DNA from: a virus
Strand: one strand, 5' to 3'
Virus record (IMG/VR): IMGVR_UViG_3300042553_000256
Coordinates: 1-21,128 of that record
DNA: 21,128 bases
Below are positions 6,755-13,938 of this stretch, in pieces. The position numbers and the translations under genes are program-made. Below the pieces are notes generated by a model. That model made no database searches. It was not told the origin of the DNA and worked only from the letters and a program-made list of their open reading frames with translations. The first letter of the stretch is position 1. Every line of letters begins with the position of its first letter.

Positions 6755-8200
6755 ATGAACAAGCTGAAAGAATTGCAGGCAAAGCGTCAATCCCTGCTGG
6801 ATGACGCTCAGAAGATTATCGACGCTGCTGGCGATCAGATGATGAGCGATGAAGATGCTGGCAAGGTCAAGGCCGCGATGGACGAGGCCGACACTGTCGG
6901 CAATGAGATCGAAGCTTTGGCGAAGAAATCTGCAGAGCAGGACGAACTCCGCAGCAAGTTGGCAAACGCCAAAAACAAGCCGGACGATCCCCGAATCCGT
7001 TCTCTGCTGAATCGTGGAACACTGGCTCCGCATGTTCCGCACGCTGGCAACGGACCGGCCAAACTGCCAAAGAACGTGCGGTTTCAGCGAGTCCAGAACT
7101 TCAAACAACTTGAGGACATGGAATCGCCACAGGTCCGAGCATACCGCTTCGGTATGTGGGCACTGGCCACCATTTCGCAGAGCATGCCGCATCGGTTTTA
7201 CTCACAGCAGGCCGTTAATTTCTGCCTCGATGAGGGGCTGATTTTCAACGCGGCTCATGGTGAAGGCGGATCGGACACGACTGGAGCACATATCTTCGTC
7301 CCGACGGAATTCGGCACAGACCTGATTTTGCTCCGCGAAGAATTCGGATTGGCCCGTCAGTTGTTCAACAACGTGCCAATGTCCAGCGACACAAAGACAG
7401 AGCCTCGCCAGCTGTCCGGCTTGACTGCCTACTTCACGGCAGAAAATGCAGCGGCAACTGAATCGACCATGTCATTCGATGACGTGACACTGGTTGCCAA
7501 AAAGCTGACAGCAATTTCCCGCTTGTCTAACGAACTGAACGCCGATGCCGCAATCAGTTTCGGTGACAAACTTGTTCGTGAAATCGCCTACGCATTTGCC
7601 TCAAAGGAAGATGATTGTGCATTCAACGGTGACGGCACATCGACTTACGGCGGCATGACCGGTGTGCGAACCCGCATGGACGAACTGACGGCCGGAACGG
7701 CTCCGGGGCTGATTCTTGGAGCTGGCAACGCCTACTCCGAATTGACGCTTGCGAACTTCCAAAGCGTGGTTGGTGCTCTTCCGCAGTATGCAGACGGGCC
7801 GGGCACATCGTGGGTATGTCATAAGACATTTGCCCACACTGTAATGCAACGGTTGGCGCTGGCGGCCGGTGGCGTAACTTCGACGGAAATCATCAACGGT
7901 GCATCCGTGATGATGTTCCTTGGGTATCCCGTTCGCATCAGCCAAAAGTTTCCGTCCGTCGAAGCAAACAGCCAGATTCCTGTGCTGTTCGGCAATTTTG
8001 CTCTTGGTGCGATGTTTGGAAGCCGCACAGGTTCCGAAACAATCGCATTCAGCAGCGAAGCGACCGTGGGCGGAGAGTCAATGTGGGAACGCGATCAGAT
8101 TGGCGTGCGTGGCACGGAACGCTTTGACGTGGTTGTCCACGACTACGGCAGCAACTCAACCGCAGGCCCGATTGTCGGCCTCGAAATGGCTGGCAGCTAA
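6755..8200 (+). CDS. major capsid protein, HK97 fold
   Basis: A 481-residue protein. Residues 1 to about 75 form a charged helical or coiled-coil delta domain (repeated Glu, Lys and Ala heptad-like pattern), the usual internal scaffold removed by the prohead protease. The HK97 core follows a Pro-rich linker near 85-105. It contains the typical N-arm and E-loop region with IFVPTEFGTDLILLREE, the SRLSNELNAD helix, FGDKLVREIAYAFASKEDDCAFNGDG, and a C-terminal VGGESMWERDQIGVRGTERFDVVV strand pattern. It assembles the icosahedral shell. The ATG is chosen because AGGGGA at 6743-6748 lies six bases upstream; an in-frame ATG at 6722 lies within the hairpin tail. The gene is flanked by hairpins on both sides, fitting separate control of the most abundant protein. 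Confidence 0.95.
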   Translation: MNKLKELQAKRQSLLDDAQKIIDAAGDQMMSDEDAGKVKAAMDEADTVGNEIEALAKKSAEQDELRSKLANAKNKPDDPRIRSLLNRGTLAPHVPHAGNGPAKLPKNVRFQRVQNFKQLEDMESPQVRAYRFGMWALATISQSMPHRFYSQQAVNFCLDEGLIFNAAHGEGGSDTTGAHIFVPTEFGTDLILLREEFGLARQLFNNVPMSSDTKTEPRQLSGLTAYFTAENAAATESTMSFDDVTLVAKKLTAISRLSNELNADAAISFGDKLVREIAYAFASKEDDCAFNGDGTSTYGGMTGVRTRMDELTAGTAPGLILGAGNAYSELTLANFQSVVGALPQYADGPGTSWVCHKTFAHTVMQRLALAAGGVTSTEIINGASVMMFLGYPVRISQKFPSVEANSQIPVLFGNFALGAMFGSRTGSETIAFSSEATVGGESMWERDQIGVRGTERFDVVVHDYGSNSTAGPIVGLEMAGS

Positions 8201-8222
8201 TCGACAGGCAGTAGCCTGATTC

Positions 8223-8253
8223 GCCTGCCGGTCATGTGATCGGCGGGCCTTTT
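8223..8253 (+). terminator. strong Rho-independent terminator after the capsid gene
   Basis: GCCTGCCG at 8223-8230 pairs with CGGCGGGC at 8241-8248 (one G-T pair). The stem continues inward for three more pairs (8231-8233 with 8238-8240) around ATGT. CTTTTC follows. It would lower transcription beyond the capsid gene and help keep capsid protein in excess. Confidence 0.85.
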
Positions 8254-8262
8254 CTAAAATCA

Positions 8263-8276
8263 ATCTCCAAGGAGAT
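8263..8276 (+). promoter_or_regulatory. ribosome binding site inside a palindrome
   Basis: The sequence ATCTCCAAGGAGAT is a perfect palindrome with AAGGAG (8269-8274) in its second half, eight bases before the ATG at 8283. Folding as ATCTC/GAGAT around CAAG would hide part of the ribosome binding site. The hairpin is small, so its effect may be minor. Confidence 0.4.
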
Positions 8277-8282
8277 AATTAT

Positions 8283-8705
8283 ATGTTGCGAGAAAGATTG
8301 GTAAACGATTCGCTGCTCATTGCCCCAAAAGCACAAACGAACAGCGCCACGACGACGGCAAACCTCGACACGAAGGGTGCGAATTACGCCACCATTCGCG
8401 TCGCATTTGCGTCAGAGCTGAACACCAACGCGGTCGGCCCAACACTGGTGCTGTCGCAGTCGGACGACACTGTCGTCACGAACTTTGCGACCATCGACAC
8501 TCAGACGGCCATCGACCTGACCGCAGCTCGTGAGGTTCACTACGGCGTCGATCTTCGCGGCAAAAAGCGTTATCTGCGTTTGGCCGTGACTACGGCAACG
8601 GCGACGAACGACAACGTCACGTTTGCTGCAGTCGCAACGCTCAGCGATCTGGAAAACGCACCGAACGGAACAACCAGCGTCGCCGACACGGTGGTGTTCG
8701 CTTAA
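8283..8705 (+). CDS. probable capsid decoration or cement protein
   Basis: A 140-residue Thr/Ala/Asn-rich protein with an alternating beta-strand pattern (NYATIRVAFAS, GPTLVLSQSDD, KRYLRLAVTTATA, NVTFAAVATL). The 'strand, Gly-x-Thr, LxxSxDxxxxTxF' arrangement recalls small beta-sandwich virion proteins found next to capsid genes. Its place directly after the capsid gene, before the connectors, is where decoration or cement proteins are usually encoded. The start follows AAGGAG, optimally spaced. The stop overlaps the methyltransferase ATG by one base (TAATG), which could mean the enzyme acts on this protein; that is inference only. Confidence 0.6.
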   Translation: MLRERLVNDSLLIAPKAQTNSATTTANLDTKGANYATIRVAFASELNTNAVGPTLVLSQSDDTVVTNFATIDTQTAIDLTAAREVHYGVDLRGKKRYLRLAVTTATATNDNVTFAAVATLSDLENAPNGTTSVADTVVFA

Positions 8706-9301
8706 TGTCGCAACACGGCTCAATCAATTACGTGGCTCACGTTCCTTGGCTTCAGGGCAAAGCTCACAACGTCTACACGCAATTTGGCGAGGACGGATTG
8801 ATCGCCGCCGGTTTGCAACGAATCGGAGAAACCAACCGTCACTGCTTCGAAATCGGAGCAGCTGACGGGCGGTTTTTCTCCAACACGCTACTCCTGAGGG
8901 AGCAGGGGTGGTTTTCCGTGCTGATCGAGGGCAACGAAAAACTGTTCGACAAACTGCAGGCGGACTATGGAACCGAGTCAACTTGTATCCATCGGCTTTG
9001 CGGTGATCTCGATTCTGTGCTTCGCGAAACAAATATCAACACGGAACCGGACCTTGGAATCATCGACATCGACGGTCAGGATTATTGGATGTGGCACGAT
9101 TTGCAAGACGTGCAGCCACGAATCATGCTTGTTGAAATCAGCACACAAGGAACATCATCGCCGATCCCGAAACGAGGCGAACCATATCCCGCACAGGCCG
9201 GGCTATTAGCGATTCAGTCACTGGGAATTCAGAAGGGGTATACGCTCGTTGCCTCGACTTTCTGTAACGCTCTATTCGTCAAAGACTCATGCTTAAATTA
9301 A
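8705..9301 (+). CDS. FkbM-like SAM methyltransferase
   Basis: A 198-residue class I methyltransferase-like protein. Landmarks: an N-terminal QFGEDGLI at 26-33, motif I FEIGAADG at 48-55, LIEGN at 73-77 (the acidic ribose-binding end of strand 2), and IDIDGQDYWMW at 120-130 followed by LVEIS at 142-146. The FEIGAADG/IDGQDYW combination is the pattern of FkbM-related enzymes, which O-methylate sugars or small glycosidic groups. The protein is complete but shorter than many FkbM proteins. It starts at a TAATG overlap and ends 13 bases inside the methyltransferase-glycosyltransferase gene, so the two are made together. The substrate is unknown; a virion glycan is plausible from context. Confidence 0.7.
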   Translation: MSQHGSINYVAHVPWLQGKAHNVYTQFGEDGLIAAGLQRIGETNRHCFEIGAADGRFFSNTLLLREQGWFSVLIEGNEKLFDKLQADYGTESTCIHRLCGDLDSVLRETNINTEPDLGIIDIDGQDYWMWHDLQDVQPRIMLVEISTQGTSSPIPKRGEPYPAQAGLLAIQSLGIQKGYTLVASTFCNALFVKDSCLN

Positions 9302-10413
9302 ACATTGGAGCAGGCAGCACAGTTATTCCGGGATTCACTGCCATTGATCGCAAGCTTGGCAGCGAGGCGTTCCCTCTTAATTATCCAGACAACTCGGTGG
9401 ATGAAATCCGAGCCAGTCACATCCTCGAACATTTCACATTCATAGACGCTCAGAAAGCTCTGCAAGAGTGGACGCGAGTTTTGAAACCTGGCGGTCGAAT
9501 TCGGCTGGCAGTTCCAGACCTCGACGCGGCGTCAAAAGCAGATCCAGATGAGTGGCCATTTATCGTGATGGGTGGCCAAACGAACGAGGACGATATTCAC
9601 CGCTCGGCGTGGAATGAAAACAGGCTGAAAGCCCACATGGAACACTTTGGTCTAACCAACGTGCGACGATGGGAATCACCGAATACGGACACGGCGGCAC
9701 ATCCATGCTCTTTGAATCTTGAGGGTGTCAAGGGTGCTGTCGCAGAACCAAAGATCAACACAGTAAAGGTCGGAGCATACCTGACGCTTCCACGATACGA
9801 AGCAGTGGCGGCCAGAACGGTAATTGAGCAGGCATTGAAGCCGCACAAAATCAACCTCACGACTACGCAAGGCGTGTTTTGGGGGCAGTGTATGCAGCGA
9901 ATGTTTCAGGACGCGGTGGATAAGGACATCGACTGGATTCTTTCACTCGATTCGGATTCGCTGTTTACAGACAAACACGTTTCTCAGATGTTTGCGATCT
10001 TTAATTCAAATCCGCATATCGATGCAATGGCGGCTTTGCAATGTCGACGCGGTTCGAAGTATCCATTATTGACGACCGGAACAGGCATCGAGGATGAACA
10101 CATTCAGGTCGACGGTAAACCGTTCCGAGTGACGACGGCACATTTCGGCCTGACGCTGATTCGGGTGTCGGCATTGAAGAACGTTGAAAAGCCGTGGTTT
10201 AAGTCACAGCCATCTGAAACTGGCGACTGGAACGACGACAGGCTGGATGATGACATATGGTTTTGGCATCAGTGGAGGCTGGCCGGCAAAAATATTTACG
10301 TGGCTCCGTCAGTTTCAATCGGGCATCTCGAGGAAACCGTCGCTGTCTTTGACGACCAGATGCAAGGCAAGCACATTTATGTGCACGAGTGGCGAAAGGA
10401 AAACGGGCTGTGA
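9289..10413 (+). CDS. methyltransferase-glycosyltransferase fusion
   Basis: A 374-residue two-domain enzyme. Residues 1 to about 145 are a class I methyltransferase: LNIGAGS (4-10, motif I), ASHILEHF (42-49) and RVLKPGGRIRLAVPD (63-77), as in Methyltransf_11-type proteins, but short. Residues about 155-374 are a GT-A-like glycosyltransferase: VGAYLTLPRY at the start, DWILSLDSDS (215-224) with a DxD-type metal site D221/D223, and an acidic motif D320-D322 followed by WFWHQWRLAGKNIYV and GHLE (345-348). The fold assignment is by pattern. The gene lies between capsid/decoration and connector genes, an uncommon place for a sugar-transfer enzyme, and overlaps both neighbours. No frameshift is needed to join the domains. 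It could add a methylated sugar to a head protein. Confidence 0.78.
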   Translation: MLKLNIGAGSTVIPGFTAIDRKLGSEAFPLNYPDNSVDEIRASHILEHFTFIDAQKALQEWTRVLKPGGRIRLAVPDLDAASKADPDEWPFIVMGGQTNEDDIHRSAWNENRLKAHMEHFGLTNVRRWESPNTDTAAHPCSLNLEGVKGAVAEPKINTVKVGAYLTLPRYEAVAARTVIEQALKPHKINLTTTQGVFWGQCMQRMFQDAVDKDIDWILSLDSDSLFTDKHVSQMFAIFNSNPHIDAMAALQCRRGSKYPLLTTGTGIEDEHIQVDGKPFRVTTAHFGLTLIRVSALKNVEKPWFKSQPSETGDWNDDRLDDDIWFWHQWRLAGKNIYVAPSVSIGHLEETVAVFDDQMQGKHIYVHEWRKENGL

Positions 10414-10637
10414 TTGTCCTGCTGAAAACATGGAACGGGTTTCCGGTTGGTTTCGTTAACACTGTCATCGGTCGCGGTGCTGCGATGGAATTGGTTCGGC
10501 GTGGAATCGCTCGCTGGGCTGACGAACATGAAAACGAGGATGCGAAATGTACCCAGGCAAAACGACATTCAAAACCACATCGGGGCCAACAACCGAACCG
10601 CTCACGCTCGATGAACTCAAAACACGACTCCGAATAG
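10410..10637 (+). CDS. 75-residue protein of unknown function
   Basis: Starts at GTG 10410 in a GTGA overlap with the upstream stop; AAAGGA at 10395-10400 may be the ribosome site. The first ~45 residues (MIVLLKTWNGFP, a Gly/Val segment, then AMELVRRGIARWADE) look like a small globular domain. The remaining ~30 residues are basic and disordered-looking, and are read from the first 91 bases of the gp6-like gene in another frame. Such a long overlap is unusual here. Small proteins of this kind are common before head-tail adaptor genes. Function unknown. Confidence 0.6.
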   Translation: MIVLLKTWNGFPVGFVNTVIGRGAAMELVRRGIARWADEHENEDAKCTQAKRHSKPHRGQQPNRSRSMNSKHDSE

Positions 10638-11131
10638 GCGTGTGCGATTTCGACAGCGAACTGCAGGACCAATTGAAGGCGGCACGTTTGGCTGTGGAGA
10701 TGGAAACAAATCGGCGATTGATTACGCAGACTGTCGAGTTGTATCTGGAGGATTTTCCGGGGCAGTTTGGCGACATCGAAATCCGGCTGGCTCCGATCTC
10801 GGCAATTACTCACGTCAAGTATTACGATCAAGACGACACACTGCAGACCGTGACATCAACGAACTATTACGAGGATCTGACGACGACACCGCCAAAGATT
10901 GCACTGAAGCAGTCACAGCACTGGCCAGAAACGGAATTGTATCGGCCGAATAAGGTCATCATCACGTTTACAGCCGGATACGGAGCGGCAACAGCAGTTC
11001 CAGCGGCTGCAAAGCTGGCAATCGTGGAATACATTCGATCGGTGAGATGCGGGTGCGATGGCATGTCGGACAAATTCAGGCGGTTGATTTCGGAATTGAA
11101 GTGGGCTGAATATCAAAGGGTTTGCGCGTGA
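10547..11131 (+). CDS. head-tail connector, HK97 gp6-like
   Basis: A 194-residue protein starting MYPGKTTFKT. The signature is PLTLDELKTRLRI near 18-30, then helices containing DSELQDQLKAARLAVEMETNRRLITQTVELYL, and a later VIITFTAGYG strand-turn followed by AAKLAIVEYI. This matches the gp6/YqbG-type connector family, which forms a ring beneath the portal. GAGGA at 10535-10539 is a good ribosome site, placed within the preceding ORF. The TGA stop overlaps the next ATG (TGATG). The position after head genes and before the closure protein is the standard one. Confidence 0.88.
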   Translation: MYPGKTTFKTTSGPTTEPLTLDELKTRLRIGVCDFDSELQDQLKAARLAVEMETNRRLITQTVELYLEDFPGQFGDIEIRLAPISAITHVKYYDQDDTLQTVTSTNYYEDLTTTPPKIALKQSQHWPETELYRPNKVIITFTAGYGAATAVPAAAKLAIVEYIRSVRCGCDGMSDKFRRLISELKWAEYQRVCA

Positions 11132-11478
11132 TGGATTGCAGCAAGCCACGAGACAAAAAGATTACCGTCGAAAAGCTAATCGGCCAAACGGCCGACGCTC
11201 ATGGACAGGTTGAACAAACGACCGATGCGAACTGGGGCACTTATTGCACAGAGTGGTGCTCTTGCGTTTCAAAAGGCGGTCGAGAGTTTTGGAAAGTGCA
11301 GCAGGTCAACGCAGACACGGATCAGGCATGGACAGCACCGTGGAGTAAAACACTGCAAGGGGTGACACCGGATATGCGGGTGATTTTTGAGGGCAACGTT
11401 TACGAGATTCTGGCGGTGATCGATGTGAACATGGACCATGAGGAAATCCAGATCCTGACGCGGAGAAAGGTGCAGTGA
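11131..11478 (+). CDS. head-tail joining (head closure) protein
   Basis: A 115-residue beta-rich protein of the phage head-tail joining family (SPP1 gp16/HK97 gp7-like). Landmarks are the N-terminal DKKITVEKLI strand, a 'DAHGQVEQTTDANWGTYC' turn where the family has a Asp-x-x-Gly-x segment, GGREFWKVQQVNAD, and the C-terminal DMRVIFEGNVYEI followed by IQILTRR. It would plug the connector ring and receive the tail. The ATG at 11131 is used in a TGATG overlap; AAAGGG at 11115-11120 lies about ten bases upstream. An upstream TTG at 11122 is less likely. Confidence 0.85.
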   Translation: MDCSKPRDKKITVEKLIGQTADAHGQVEQTTDANWGTYCTEWCSCVSKGGREFWKVQQVNADTDQAWTAPWSKTLQGVTPDMRVIFEGNVYEILAVIDVNMDHEEIQILTRRKVQ

Positions 11479-12059
11479 GTTATCAGGTAGACATTAAGGC
11501 TCTTCTTCGCCGCATGGATGAAATGAGCAAGGCGGCGAAAAACAAGATCGGGAAAAAGGCTATTTCGTCCGCCGCAAAGGTAATGGCAAAGGCGATCAAG
11601 AAAGAAATTCCGTCAAAACAGAAGAGTGCAAGAAAGGCGATAGGCCACAGTTTTAAGCGTCCCCGATCTGGAAAATACAAGAATATCATTTTTGCAAAGG
11701 CCGGAGCTGGGGCGGGCATGAAAAAAGGGAAGCGGGCGAAAATGAATGCCGCTGCTGCAGGAAAGGATCGCAAGAAAAAAAAAGGCGTCGGAATCGGGGT
11801 ATCAAATGTGATGTGGCTGCTTGAGGGCACTGATAAGCGGTACACAGGAACGAAGCGAAAAAACAGGCGACGTCGAGACAATTCACAAGGTGGATTCAAA
11901 TATGAGCGTGTGACGACAGGCAAAAAAATCAAATACACGGGCCGAATGAAACGGTCGGGCATCGTTCAAAGTGCCAAAGCCAAAGCATCGGCGGAGGTCG
12001 AGGCGGTTATGAAACGCGAATTTATTGCCGGTATCAGACGAGAGCTTGGGAAATCATGA
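11475..12059 (+). CDS. HK97 gp10-like tail/neck protein
   Basis: A 194-residue, very Lys/Arg-rich protein. The opening (MSYQVDIKALLRRMDEMSKAAKNKIGKK) and the following KAIKKEIP, the VMWLLEGTDKRYTG segment where the family has a 'LExGT' motif, and the C-terminal helix (EVEAVMKREFIAGI) fit the HK97 gp10 family of minor neck or tail-assembly proteins. An insertion of about 40 basic residues in the middle (around 75-105) is longer than usual. GTG start in a GTGA overlap, with AAAGG at 11466-11470. The stop overlaps the next ATG (ATGA). Function is inferred from order: it sits between closure and terminator genes. Confidence 0.75.
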   Translation: MSYQVDIKALLRRMDEMSKAAKNKIGKKAISSAAKVMAKAIKKEIPSKQKSARKAIGHSFKRPRSGKYKNIIFAKAGAGAGMKKGKRAKMNAAAAGKDRKKKKGVGIGVSNVMWLLEGTDKRYTGTKRKNRRRRDNSQGGFKYERVTTGKKIKYTGRMKRSGIVQSAKAKASAEVEAVMKREFIAGIRRELGKS

Positions 12060-12457
12060 AAGCAGGGCTTGTTTCACTTCTGACGGCAGAAGCCACGATC
12101 ACGTCAATTTGTGGTAGTCGCGTCTACGTGAACCGAGCCCCGCAGAAAGCCACGTTTCCGCATGTCATCATCACGCAAATGAGCAGCGAGGAAAACACTA
12201 CGCTGGATGGCGGAAGCGGACAACTCAGGTTTTTGGATTTCGACATTGATTGCAAAGCAAAGTCATCAGTAGAGGCCGAGTTACTCGGCAATGCAATTCG
12301 AACCTATATCGACGACTACAGCGGCACGGCTGGAAGCTACACGATTGGAGCAGTCGTCATGAACGATGAGTCAGATGATTATGAGCCGCCGCAAGACGGT
12401 TCAGATGTTGGTGTGTTCGTTGTCACTTTGGATCTGACAATCCATTACAACACTTGA
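12056..12457 (+). CDS. tail terminator/completion protein, DUF3168-like
   Basis: A 133-residue protein with the DUF3168 pattern: helical start KAGLVSLLTAEATITSICGSRVYV, then the FPHVIITQMSSEE strand, a beta region LRFLDFDIDCKAKSS, helix VEAELLGNAIRTYID, and a C-terminal GVFVVTLDLTIHYN strand. The family caps the tail tube before joining to the head. It begins at ATGA with the gp10-like gene and is followed directly by the tube gene. Length is normal for the family. Confidence 0.85.
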   Translation: MKAGLVSLLTAEATITSICGSRVYVNRAPQKATFPHVIITQMSSEENTTLDGGSGQLRFLDFDIDCKAKSSVEAELLGNAIRTYIDDYSGTAGSYTIGAVVMNDESDDYEPPQDGSDVGVFVVTLDLTIHYNT

Positions 12458-12470
12458 AGGAGCCTGAAAC

Positions 12471-12908
12471 ATGGCAAAGTTAAAGGTAAAAGGAACCGTT
12501 TTGTCACTGGCATCAGGCACAACCTACACGCCAGTTGCTCAGATTCGATCTTTCGGCGTGGACGGAATGGAAACAGAGACTTACGAGTCTCGAACCATCG
12601 ACGGCACTGCTGGAATCGAATATGACCCGACAGGCTACGTTGAAGGCGGATCAACGACGTTTGACCTGTTGCATGATCCAGCACTAGCAGGCCATCAGGA
12701 TATTCACGATCTCGTCACGTCGGCGTGCTTGAACACGAACGGCACGGCGAACAAAACAAACTGGAAGATCGTGTTCGCGAACACCGCATCCACCGAAATG
12801 ACTATGGTGGCAGCCGGCGTCGGCTTTTCAATCACTGGCGAAATGAGTGACGGGCTCGCAGCGTCTGTCACATTGAAGCACAGCGGTTGCCCAGTCCTTC
12901 CTACGTGA
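12471..12908 (+). CDS. major tail tube protein
   Basis: A 145-residue protein with the tail-tube/Ig-like beta barrel pattern: LKVKGTVLSLASG at the N-terminus, VAQIRSFGVDGMETETYESRTIDG (the loop typical of lambda V/HK97-type tube proteins), GYVEGGSTTFDLLHDP, a helix HQDIHDLVTSA, and a late FSITGEMSDGLAASVTLKHSG. It would polymerise around the tape measure to form the tail. Shine-Dalgarno AAGGAG at about 12456-12461 is well spaced. Placement between the terminator protein and the chaperones is standard for siphoviruses. Confidence 0.88.
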   Translation: MAKLKVKGTVLSLASGTTYTPVAQIRSFGVDGMETETYESRTIDGTAGIEYDPTGYVEGGSTTFDLLHDPALAGHQDIHDLVTSACLNTNGTANKTNWKIVFANTASTEMTMVAAGVGFSITGEMSDGLAASVTLKHSGCPVLPT

Positions 12909-12920
12909 TGAGGTGACGAC

Positions 12921-13232
12921 GTGAAGTGCAGAACGAATCGAAATATCGATGCCGATGTGAATTGCTTTCCGGGGTATGTCACGACGACTGAAACCGGAAA
13001 GAAAATCATTGCGGCTGGAACGCTGATCTGCCGCGATGAGTTTCCTCTGGCAAATTGCGTTGCGTTGGTGCAGAACGGCCTTGCAACGCCGGAGGACGAT
13101 GAATGCCGTCAGGCGTGCAATCGCACGGAAGCGGAGATTGCAGCGGCAAAGGCAGCAATGGACAGGCTCTTGAGTGGCAAGGGTTTGATTGAAGATGAGG
13201 ACGACGAAGACGACGAGGAGGGCGACGAGTGA
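12921..13232 (+). CDS. small acidic protein between tube and chaperone genes
   Basis: A 103-residue protein starting at GTG 12921 after GAGGTGA at about 12910-12916. It has five Cys (residues 3, 15, 37, 46 and others in DDECRQACN) and a central helical part. The last 12 residues are almost entirely Asp/Glu. No family recognised. It ends in a GTGA overlap with the chaperone gene, so it belongs to the tail operon. A role in tail assembly is only inferred from position. Confidence 0.65.
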   Translation: MKCRTNRNIDADVNCFPGYVTTTETGKKIIAAGTLICRDEFPLANCVALVQNGLATPEDDECRQACNRTEAEIAAAKAAMDRLLSGKGLIEDEDDEDDEEGDE

Positions 13233-13627
13233 CGCGGTCAATTGTAAGTGCTGACGAGTTTCTGAATTCACCTGTCATGGATCGGCAAAAGGTCGATGTG
13301 CCCGTTCCGGAGTTGGGTGAAGGCAAGGTTATTCCGATTTGGGGCATGACTCCTCGGGAGCGAACCGAATGGGAAGACAAGCAAAGCCGATTGCCGAAAG
13401 ACAAGCGTGCCGCGCACAAGTCAGAGATTCGTGAACGCATTTTGCTGGAATGCTGCCGAAACGATGACGGCGTCAAACTGTTTACAAGTGACCAGATTAC
13501 TCGTCTCGGACAGCTTCGTGGCGATGTTGTCGAACGACTCGTGAATGTAGCTATGGAGCTTTCCGGATTCACCGGCAAAGACCTTGAGGACATCGTAAAA
13601 AACTCCGCAGAAGCCCCCGAAGGCTGA
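13229..13627 (+). CDS. tail assembly chaperone, short (G-like) product
   Basis: A 132-residue, mostly helical protein: VDVPVPELGEGKVIPIWGMTPRERTEWED at the start, then a basic helix KDKRAAHKSEIRERILLECCRNDDG and KLFTSDQITRLGQL. This is the usual pattern of tail assembly chaperones that coat the tape measure during tail assembly. GTG start in a GTGA overlap. Near its 3' end an in-phase A AAA AAC site and stem-loop permit -1 frameshifting into the next frame (see the G-T entry), so two products are expected as for lambda G and GT. Confidence 0.88.
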   Translation: MTRSIVSADEFLNSPVMDRQKVDVPVPELGEGKVIPIWGMTPRERTEWEDKQSRLPKDKRAAHKSEIRERILLECCRNDDGVKLFTSDQITRLGQLRGDVVERLVNVAMELSGFTGKDLEDIVKNSAEAPEG

Positions 13628-13938
13628 CGGCACTTCGGTTGGCTGCACACGTCGCAAAGACAACAGACGTGGATTTGATGCTGTCAACAATGACTCACGC
13701 TCAGTTCGATGAATGGTGCGCCTTTGACATCATCGAGCCACTTGGTGAGCGTGGAACAAATGACATTCTTGCCAGATTGGCCGTGATGATTGCTTCTTAC
13801 TTAGGGCAAAAGGAAGCAAAGGAATCCATGTTCGCATGGTGGAAAAAAGATTCGAGCGACAAGCCAGTTAAAGAGGACGTTGCGATTGCAATGCTGGAAA
13901 TGATTGGCGGGAGGCGAACTGATGGCGTTTCTGGGTGA
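13229..13938 (+). CDS. tail assembly chaperone G-T fusion by -1 frameshift
   Basis: Reading the 0 frame up to Asn125 (codon AAC at 13601-13603), then shifting -1 so that CTC at 13603 is the next codon, gives a 236-residue protein. No stop lies between the slip and the TGA at 13936-13938. The downstream part begins LRRSPRRLTALRLAAHVAKT and continues MLSTMTHAQFDEWCAFDIIEPLG, the classic T-domain pattern, and it has no start codon and ribosome site of its own worth using. In lambda-like phages the GT product recruits tube protein to the tape measure. The T frame ends inside the start of the tape measure gene. Confidence 0.87.
13597..13643 (+). promoter_or_regulatory. programmed -1 frameshift signal
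   Basis: A AAA AAC at 13597-13603 is in the correct phase (GTA AAA AAC in the G frame). After a nine-base spacer, GCC (13613-13615) pairs with GGC (13641-13643) and CCGAAG (13617-13622) with CTTCGG (13633-13638), around a ten-base loop. This is the arrangement of a bacterial -1 slippery site with a stimulatory stem-loop. Confidence 0.88.
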
